DNA of 64,000 nt from Bettongia penicillata ogilbyi. Lineage: Eukaryota > Chordata > Mammalia > Diprotodontia > Potoroidae. Below the pieces are notes generated by a model. The model searched no databases, was not told the origin of the DNA, and was given only the letters and a program-made list of their open reading frames with translations. Of this stretch, positions 55,866 to 64,000 are shown one piece after another. How positions within the stretch are numbered: position 1 is the first letter of the stretch; each line of letters opens with the position of its first letter. The position numbers and the translations under genes were made by a program. The stretch spans positions 748,113-812,112 of the forward strand of contig JAJHZJ010000579.1 of NCBI GenBank assembly GCA_023548195.1, read 5' to 3'.

Positions 55866-58345
55866 GAGAGGATTCTGGGAAGATGATGAAATAAGACAGG
55901 AAATGCTGGGCTTTCCAAATTTCTCCCACAAACAAGACAAAATACTGCCTCAAAGTGAATGCAGAGCTAGAAATAAATGTATTTGTCCTCAGACGAAAAC
56001 TTGAGAAAACCTCAGGAAAGACTAGACCCTCAGGGACCCTTTGAAGTGCAAATACCTCAAGGCAGACTCCACTGAATCAACAAACAAAAAGCCCTGGGGG
56101 CAGGTGGGTCAGTGGAACTTTCACCTCACTTGAGTGTAAAGGTTGAACAGCAGAGCAGAGGAAGATTTAAGGATCCTCCGCTGTTTTAGGAAGCCAGCAA
56201 CAGCTGTGCTTATCAGATGGGGTCAGGACTATAGTTATGGGCAAGGAGAAGAGAGAACCGTGGTAGCAGAGGAGCAGGGATTTTGCTGCCTATAGGCACT
56301 TGTGAGAGAGCAGAGCCCCTGGTTTCTGTTTCAGGGCAGAGGGGAGAACTGAAGTTTGCAGTCACAGAGAACAAGAGCACTTGGGGAAGAGCATGACTGG
56401 GGGCCATGGCTCTGTGGCAGAGAGGAGTGCCCAAGCTCAGAAAACAACAGTAAGAAAAATTTGAAGCCTGAAGCAGCATCCTCTATAGCTCAGGATTAGA
56501 ACATGACTATGAGCTGCTAAAAAAAAAAATTAATAATAATAATGAGTAATCAAAGGAGAAAGAACTATAGATAGCTACTTCAGGGACAGAAAAGATCTGG
56601 GTTCATACTCAGAAGATAGTGATGTTAAAAAAGTCAATCTTATTAAAAGAAAATGTCAAATATCATAACCCCAAAAAGAGTTCTTGGAAGAACTTCAAAA
56701 GGACTTTAAAAATCAAATAAGAGAGTTTGAGGGAAAATTAGGAAAAAAAAAATTTAAAAAAAATCCAAGAAAATTATGAAACACCAATCAACTGGAAAAA
56801 GAGATCCAAAAACTTAAGGAAGAAAATGACTCCTTAAAAACTCGAATTGGGAAAGGGCAAACATGATGTCATAAGACACCAAGAAATAAACTGAGAAGAA
56901 TGAAAACATAGAAGAGAATGTGAAACATCTCATTTAGAAAATAGAGAATAGATCAAGGACAGATAACATAAGAATTGTTGAATTACTTTAAAGTTATAAT
57001 TTTTTTAAAAAGAGTTTATTTTTAGAGTCTAATATTACAAGAAATTATTATGGAAAAGTGCCCTGAAGTGCTAGAATGAGAGGATAAAAATACACATAGA
57101 AAAAAACCTATCAATCACCACCTCCAAATGATCTGAAAATGAAAACTTACAGGAGCATCACAGACAAATTCTGAAGCTGCTAGGGTAAAGAGAAAATACT
57201 GCAAGTATGAAGACAAAAACCATCTCAATACTGTGGAGCTACGGTCAGGACAACATAAGAGCTAGCAGCTTCTACACTCAAAGACTCAAGGGCTTGGAAC
57301 ATTATATTTTGAAGAGCAAAGGATCTGGGTTTGTAACAAGAATAACTTAAAAACCCAAGATATTTAATGAACTGACTCTTATATGAGGGTAAGGGAAAGG
57401 TAATGAAGGGATTCTCTAAAAGGGTGTGGGTAAGGGAAGCAGTGGTTAAAAGCAAACTAGATGTATGAGGAGGGACTGGGTAAAAAGAGAGGGTGAGAAG
57501 GATAATAGTAGGAAAAAATAGGATGGAGGAAAATACACAACTAGTAATTATAACTTTGAATGTGAATAGGATGAATTCACCCACAAAACAGAAACAACAG
57601 AATGGACTGAAAATCAAAATCCAACAATATGTTGTTTATAAAAAAAAAAAAAACAGAAAATACAGAAAGAATTAAAAGTAAAGGGCTGGAATAGAATTTA
57701 TGATTCAGCTGAATCAAAAAAAGCAGGGGCTGAAATAGTGATTTCTGACAAAGTTAAAGCTAAACTAGATTTAATTAAAAGAGATAAACAGGGAAACTAC
57801 ATTATGATAAAAGGTACTATAGAAAAAGAAGAAATATCAATACAAAACCTACATTCACCAATGCCATATAATCTAAATTTTTAAAGGAAAAGTTAAATGA
57901 ATCACATGTGGGAATAGTAATATTATAATATTGGGGGACTTTAACCTTTCCCTCTTGGGATTAACCAAAAACTGGTTAATTTTGGAAAGACTTGAATGAA
58001 ATAATGAAGAATGAAATGAGCAGTAACCAGAGAATGTTGTATACAGTTAACAACTATACTTTTCTAAGAACAATTTTGAAAGACAAAGTCATTTTGAGTA
58101 TTATAAATACCCAAAACAACTACAAATGACCTATAAAGATGCTGTCCACATCCAGAGAAAGAATTGATAAACAGAAGTATGTTTAGAATAGTTATATATA
58201 GTGTTTATTACATAGTTTTTCAAAAAAGTAAACAATTGGAAATGGAAATTCATGTTAATACTCTTTTTATGTTGTACTGTGTACATGGAAATAGTTTGGG
58301 TTTTTTTGCCTTTTTGTATTTGTTTAAAATGAATAAATATAAAAA
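55866..58345 (+). mobile_element. L1-type LINE, 5' part joined to 3' end (internally deleted)
   Basis: The first part (55866-56560) looks like an L1 5' region, then an A-rich ORF1-type region (GAGATCCAAAAACTTAAGGA, GAAAATGACTCC). Next comes an ORF2 start (GGAAACTACATTATGATAAA, GGGGACTTTAACCTTTCCC) at about 57790-57955. Sequence then passes to an L1-like 3' region (GAATGAAATGAGCAGTAACC, GTCCACATCCAGAGAAAG) with no reverse transcriptase between. Confidence 0.6.
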
Positions 58346-58374
58346 AATTTTAAAAGCCTAGAAAAAAAGCCTTA

Positions 58375-58620
58375 AAAATTAGAACTGGGAAAGGGCAAGC
58401 TGTGATGTTGTAAGACATCAAGAATTAAATTCAAAGAATGAAAAAAATAGAAGGAAATGTGAAACATCTCTAGAAAAACTGATCTAGAGAATTAATCAAG
58501 GAGGGACAATATAAGAACTGTTGAACTACTTGAAAGTTATGGTTTTAAAAAAAGAGTCTAGATACAATATTACAAGAAATTATTAAGGATAATTGCCCTG
58601 AAGTTCTAGAATGGGAGATA
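58375..58620 (+). repeat. Second copy of the L1 ORF1-region segment
   Basis: It repeats 56828-57085 with changes: GAACTGGGAAAGGGCAAGC, GAAATGTGAAACATCTC, AAGAACTGTTGAACTACTT, AATATTACAAGAAATTATTA and GCCCTGAAGTTCTAGAATG. Confidence 0.75.
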
Positions 58621-59954
58621 TTTTCCAAAATGTAATTCTAGAGGAATGCTTTGTTTCAAATAATGAAACAAATCAAAGTACCCTTTCCATACTCCACAAA
58701 AACAAACACAACCCACAAAACTTTCTCCAAAGGAAAAATTTGAATTTAATTATTACTAACATAAAAATGTCAGAAATGGTTTTATGAATGATTCTAAACA
58801 AATATGAAATGACTGTCAATAAAAATGAAACTTTGAATTCTCTGGTGAAAAATGGTTATATTCTTCATTTTGCCAGCAAGGAAGAAAAAAAAAAACAGAT
58901 CTACAATCAAAACTAGCATTTTGTTTAACTTTAAAGTTCTAACACACAGGATACTGCACTGCCAAGTTAATATTTTAATAAAAATTAAAATGACAATTTC
59001 AGAGCAATCACAGTATGTTCATAAACCGCAAATCCCAATGGTCATAAACCAACTGTATATAGTGTATGCCTCTTTTAAATTCAAACAATTCAATTAATTA
59101 TTAAGTATGTACCTCCTATGTGTTAAACCCCAATAAATTTTATGCATATGCTTCCCAGCAAAGGTGGAAATGATAAAAACTAAATAACCATTAAGAAAAA
59201 TCCCTTTATGTCATATGTAACACATGCTATTTACATGGAACTCAAAATTCACTACCCAGGTTGCTTTCTTGTCCTGTGCCAGTCACTCCTAAACCTTAAA
59301 ATTAATTCGATATCTTAAGAGTCAAAACTAATAAATTCAAAACTATATAATCTAGGTCATATATACAGGTCTAAATCATTCTGGATGGAAAAAAACATGA
59401 GCATACAGTAATAATTCTTACTCCCATAGTTCAACACACTAATTTTCAATGACATAGTTATAGATGGATCAAACAGAACTGAAGAGAACTATCAAGAAAT
59501 TTTATATCTGGAATGCATATACAACATTATACATACTAGGAAGAGAAACTTAAGTTAGCGTTTGGTACTCTAAATGTGAGAATTCTATTTAATGACCAAC
59601 AAAAGCAGGAACACTACTAGAAAAAAAAGGAATTTTGTCAAACTTGAAATTATTGTTATAAATTAAGCTAAAAGACAAAATTATGTTAGAGCTCAAAATA
59701 ATGGTGATTAGTGATGAATGGTTTTCCTGGTGGACATTATAGCTAAAGATAAGAGATGACTTACAAATTTTCTTTAAGAGAGGAAAATAAAGAAGTTGGT
59801 GGGCATGGTTTTATTGTGTATACAAAAACTGTAAGAAGCATTTCGTGGAACAATTGCTCTTTTCCTATTGCCATTTTCATGATCTGTATTTCCAAAGAGG
59901 CCATAATAAAAACAGTTACAGCTCAGGTACCACTATATGTTACAGATTAAGAGG

Positions 59955-60420
59955 TAAAATGATATAAGAACAACAATATTCTCCAAATTAAATAAATGTA
60001 TATTGCTAACTGGTAACTTCAATGCAAAGGAGTATGAAGAAAGAGAAAATGCATATTGGAACATATGATCTAGAGGTAAGGAATCAGAAAGGTCAACAAT
60101 TTGTACACTAAACCAGAAGCATGACTTCAAAACTTTCTTCAAGAAATGAAAAAGAGGTTGAACATCATGAACACCAAAAAGCATCATAAAAATGAAAATT
60201 ATTCAAGACTGACAATAAGCAACTTGTTACCAATGTGAGAGTCATTTCTGAATCAACTGTGTACTATAAATATCATGTTACTTTCCTTTAGAAAAGAATA
60301 AGAAAGTGCTTTTGAATGTGAAATTGATGAAATTTTAACAAACAAGGAATTATTCATTACTTATATGAGTCATCATCACCCACCATGTCAGAGTAAACAT
60401 TAAAATTAATACAAAACTAG
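59955..60420 (+). repeat. RTE-like LINE endonuclease remnant
   Basis: CTAACTGGTAACTTCAATGC translates as LTGNFNAKE, like the GDFNAK endonuclease motif. Later pieces (QKHDFKTFFKK, KQLVTNVRVISES) sit in the order of RTE-clade LINEs. Frameshifted and stop-filled. Confidence 0.45.
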
Positions 60421-61539
60421 AAGGAAAATGAGAAAAAGATGGAACGTAAAAAGTAAAACTCTAGCCGGACCTATTTAATAATTTAATACAGAAGCTTAAA
60501 TAAATTGATTGTCATAATGAAGGGAAAGAAAAGTTAAAAACTACCTCTATCGGAAAATATTTTAATGTCTTTGTCAAGACAAAGAAAGATGGCAGCCTCG
60601 GTTAATTTCAATTTAGAATATAAACTCATTTATAAAAACTTTATTAAAAAAAAGAATGGTGGAAAACGATTAAGAATATCACCTCATAAAATAGCAAGGA
60701 ACAATAAAAAGAAAAATAAGTTTCAAGAAAACTTGGTGATAAACCCAACGATATAAAGTCTTCCCAAGTGCATTTAAGGATGAAACAAGGAAGACTACAA
60801 ATCATTGTTTTAAAAACATATGCAGATCTTTTCAAACCTTTTTCACCACTCACACTGGATATATATTATATTTTGATTCTAACATCACAAAACTAGAAGA
60901 ATTTACAGAGGAAGTAAAAACTGGATTGAAAGAAAACAAAACAAAAATAGGGAAAAGATTTGCACTGGGCCAGGCATATAGGAAGTAAGTTTATGCTGTA
61001 GGCATAACAATTATAAAGGGTTTGAGGGATCAATTTTCAACATATTTAAAGGAGCAAATGATCAAAAATATGACAAAAACCTAAAACTCTATGAGTATCC
61101 CCTCCCCATAAAAGGGGATATCAAAAACTCCTACCCTATATAACTACCTTCCCATTCACAAAAAAATTTATGAGAATAATATACACTCAGGCCATCAGAA
61201 AGGAACAAAAACACCTTAACAAGTGATAGTGAACAGACCACATCTTTAACACAACTGACTGAATTAAAAAAAAAAAAATTTGACTGAGCTTGCTTTTTTT
61301 TAATTTTTTTACTATAAAAAAGTTATTTTACCAAGTATGGTAAAATATTACCTTAAAGGTTCTCTTCCCACACATTTCTCATACATATGTCAAAATTATA
61401 CCAGATTCCCTGAAAGATATAACAGTGGATATAAGGTTGTTCAATAACTCTGAACAATAAAATGAGGCAAAGATGTTCATCAATTCACGGAGAAGATATC
61501 CACCAAAGAGGCCGAGTGGAAATGAGACTTACTTTCTCC

Positions 61540-62870
61540 TGTTTGCAAATGACACTGTGCTGCCCGTGGCACAAGGCTGCCCTAGTGGTCCTAGATGTGT
61601 CCTCTCTATACTCCCCTCCTCTGTGATCCTTGGCTCTCACAGATTTAACATTACTTCAATGCAGTCTATAAACCCTCTAGCCTTTGTCTCACTTCTGAGC
61701 TCCAGCCTCAAATCACCAACCTGGGGAATATTCAGAATACCTCTATTTAGGCATCTCACACTCAACATATTTAAAGAGAATTTTTTTCTCTTCTTAACTT
61801 TCCTATTTCTGTCAAGGGGATCACCATCCATCTGGGCTTCAAGTCATCCTCAACTTCTTTCCTTAAGCCAACAAATGAAATCAGCTGTCAAGTTCTGTCA
61901 GTGTTATGCTTAAAACAAGGCAGGTAGGGAGTACAGTAGGAAGCTAGGTGGTACACTGGATAGAGCCCTGGGCCTAATGATAAGGAAGCCCTAAGTTCAA
62001 ATCCAGCCCAGACACTTACTAGCTATGTGATCCTGGGCAAGTCACTTAACTCTTGTTTCTCTCAGTTTTCTCATCAGCACCTACTTCCCAGGGTTGTTGT
62101 GAGGATCAAATGAGATAACTGTAAAGCACTCAGCACAGTGCCTGGCACACAGCAAGTGCTATGTAAACGTTAGCTGTCACTACCAAAAGATCTTCTAACA
62201 TTCATCCTCTTCTCTACTTCACACAAGCAGCATCTTGGTTCAGTCCCTCATCACCTTTTGGAGTTGACTGAGCAAGAGACTGACAAAGTCAGAACGTGCT
62301 TTAGGAAAATCACTTCCTGCTTTCGATCTATGATCCTATGAACTTCCAGAGTGATTTTCCTAAAATCAGAGTGAATTTCCTAAAATCACTCTCTTGCTCA
62401 ATAAACTCCAATGATGTCCTACTGTTTCCAGAATTTTGCAAATTTCTCTATTTAGCACTCAAATCCCTTTACAACTGGGCTCGCCTAACCTTTCCAGCAT
62501 AATTATATCTTTCTACCCTTCACATACCTTTCTGTTCCTCCCATAAAACATTCTCTCTTTAGTTTCCATGCCTTTGCATAAGCTCTCCCCATGCCTAAAA
62601 TGCATTCCTTCCTCATATCTGCCTCTCAGAATACAGTTTCCTTCGGAGAACAACTCAAAGCCTTCCTGCATAAGACTCCCTGATCTCTTCAACTACTGGT
62701 GCCTGCAGTTCACATCTTGTATCCATTTTGTATCTACTTTAATATATTGATGTTTGTTTCCTGTTGTTTCCCGACATAGAATGTAAACTCCTCGAGGGTA
62801 GATAACACAATTTTAGGATGAGTTTGTATCCCCATCACCTACAACAACATTGTAAAAGCTTGTTAATTGA
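61540..62870 (+). repeat. L2 LINE, split by a SINE
   Basis: CTCAACATATTTAAAGAG-type sequence before 61915, and after the SINE CTTGCTCAATAAACTCC, AATCCCTTTACAACTGGGC, CATGCCTAAAATGCATTCC, GAATGTAAACTCCTCGAGG. The ORF at 61473-61913 is an incidental reading through it. Confidence 0.65.
61938..62183 (+). repeat. tRNA-derived marsupial CORE-SINE (MON1/MAR1-like)
   Basis: GGAAGCTAGGTGGTACACTG, GACACTTACTAGCTATGTG, CCTGGGCAAGTCACTTAAC, GTTGTTGTGAGGATCAAATG, CAGTGCCTGGCACACAGC. Well preserved. Confidence 0.9.
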
Positions 62871-63679
62871 TTATAGGGAGTGATAAATAAGACCAAGAGG
62901 CACTCAAAAGAGCTTGGCCTCACCATTCTCACAGAAAAAAATCTACAGAAATGCAGAATACCTACTGACCAGACTATGCTATGAAGCCGATGTATAACCT
63001 ATAGAATTTTCCATCACTAAGGTTCCAGAACTAACTAATAAAGGACTGTATGTATGGGAAACTGCCAATTTCTTTCCATCACCCCAACCTTCTCCCTGTA
63101 GTGAAAGCCCTTTACAATACCGCTATTCTTTTAGTAAAGTTACTTGTCTGAATCAGGGAATACTACAAACTCTGAATCACTAAAGCTGAAGATCACCCAA
63201 ATGGAAATGATATGTGATGAGAGCAAGCAAAATGTAACACATTACAAAGATTTTCACAGAAGTTGTCTAAAGGATGTTATGAAAGAAATATATGACTAAA
63301 AGACAAGGCAGATTGGTAAGAATGAGGGGGATCACAGCCTCATTTACCATTTGCATCCTCATGAAGTCAAGAAAATTCATGGTTAGCTGACAGCATGTTT
63401 GATGAACTTTGTGACTGAGTGGAGGACCTGGGAGAGTGCAGGGATATACAATAGTTATGTAGGATGGGAAGGCATAAATGGGTTTTCATTTGTATCTACT
63501 GTAAAACTGAAGGAGTAAAATAAGTTAAATCAGAGAACAGAAAGAAAATTTATGCTCCATTTATCACAAAACACAAAGATAAATAGGGAACACATGAACA
63601 GAGGCTAAGGGAATATATTCCTCCAATTTAGTGAAATTTATCTACTGAAAAAATTATGTCAATGTAATTTATATCATAC

Positions 63680-63770
63680 CTGTAACAAACAGCAAAATGT
63701 GCATATGCAGCTACAATCCAGTTGTGATGACCAGCTACTATCAGCACCTTTCGTGGGTCTACAGGAAATC
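63680..63770 (-). CDS. KCTD3: KCTD3 exon, first one inside the window (early WD region)
   Basis: This 91-nt exon reads (G)[19 protein letters not shown], then [10 protein letters not shown], ending with AG of Arg, which is completed by the first base of the exon at 52846. [19 protein letters not shown] is the first WD-like blade after the BTB domain. The acceptor is TTGCAG|GATT and the donor TACAG|GTATGA. With the ten downstream exons, the window holds 1,910 coding nt (about 636 residues) of a protein that is about 815 residues in human. Roughly the first 180 residues, including the BTB/T1-like domain, therefore lie to the right of the window. Confidence 0.96.
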
Positions 63771-64000
63771 CTGCAACCATATTAAAAAAAAAATGAGTAT
63801 GCATTCTAGTACAATTAGAAAAGGGGGAAAGGAAAGCCTGGGGAAAAACAAAGTGAAAATAGGGAGACAAAAACAGAAAAACACCAACAGAATTTAATTC
63901 AGAGAGACACATCTGATAAAGAAAGCAAAAAGGAAAACACAGAATCATATACACTGCCCTTCCAAATGACAATAATTTCTGAAACAGAATTGTTTTAAAA

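Larger units (their letters stand above)
52847..63679 (-). other. KCTD3: KCTD3 intron of 10.8 kb
   Basis: 52.9-55.6 kb is AT-rich and largely unassigned. A diverged SINE at about 55655-55860, an internally deleted L1 at 55866-58345 with a second partial copy to 58620, an RTE-like piece at 59955-60420, and an L2 split by a SINE at 61540-62870 follow. 58.6-59.9 and 62.9-63.6 kb show nothing recognisable. Confidence 0.7.

Noticed and set aside
57225..57617. A 130-residue hydrophobic - strand ORF
   Set aside because: Antisense to the A-rich L1 region. Its Phe/Leu/Ser content follows from the T-rich strand.
61473..61913. The longest + strand ORF near the right side (146 residues)
   Set aside because: It lies in L2-derived sequence and is a fortuitous open stretch rather than a gene.
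1..64000. CRISPR arrays, operons, phage or plasmid functions
   Set aside because: The window is intron-rich mammalian DNA. Repeats are dispersed transposons, with no regular spacers or prokaryotic genes.

Overview
The window is vertebrate nuclear DNA from a therian mammal, almost certainly a marsupial. Coding sequence is sparse and occurs as short exons with GT/AG splice sites. The rest is dominated by interspersed repeats: tRNA-headed CORE-type SINEs of the marsupial MAR1/MON1 kind, a composite SINE starting GTTTGTCCTTCG that I associate with Australian marsupials (WSINE1-like), diverged L1 and L2 LINEs, MIRs, and 7SL RNA retrocopies. No protein-coding ORF is a stand-alone gene. Both genes are partial.

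Two genes converge. On the + strand are the last three coding exons of USH2A (usherin): 1152-1223, 2711-2932 and 8985-9074. They encode 127 residues of the cytoplasmic tail, ending in the PDZ ligand DTHL. On the - strand are the last eleven coding exons of KCTD3, from 63770 down to the stop at 24971. They give about 636 residues in one continuous reading frame with matching splice phases: the WD-like repeat region and the Ser/Pro-rich C-terminus. The BTB domain and first exons lie beyond the right edge, and nearly all of USH2A lies beyond the left edge. The same tail-to-tail USH2A-KCTD3 order is found on human chromosome 1q41.

Layout: 1-9074, USH2A exons and introns with MIR, SINE and a full-length 7SL pseudogene. 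9075 to about 9530, USH2A 3' UTR with an AATAAA. About 9.5-23.9 kb, a repeat-packed intergenic spacer with an L2 broken by a SINE, a second full-length 7SL pseudogene, and an L1 that carries a SINE that in turn carries a 562-bp solo LTR with a 4-bp target duplication. 23878-25529, KCTD3 3' UTR with several poly(A) signals, then its last exon. 25.5-63.7 kb, KCTD3 introns and exons; introns range from 78 bp to 11.4 kb and hold L1, L2, RTE-like and CR1/L3-like LINE fragments and SINEs.

There is no operon, CRISPR, phage or bacterial-type system here. The noteworthy content is the nested insertions with intact target duplications, three 7SL-derived copies in 64 kb, an internally deleted L1 with a repeated ORF1-region segment, and alternative poly(A) sites at the KCTD3 3' end. 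Repeat family names are from memory of consensus features and were not checked against a library.
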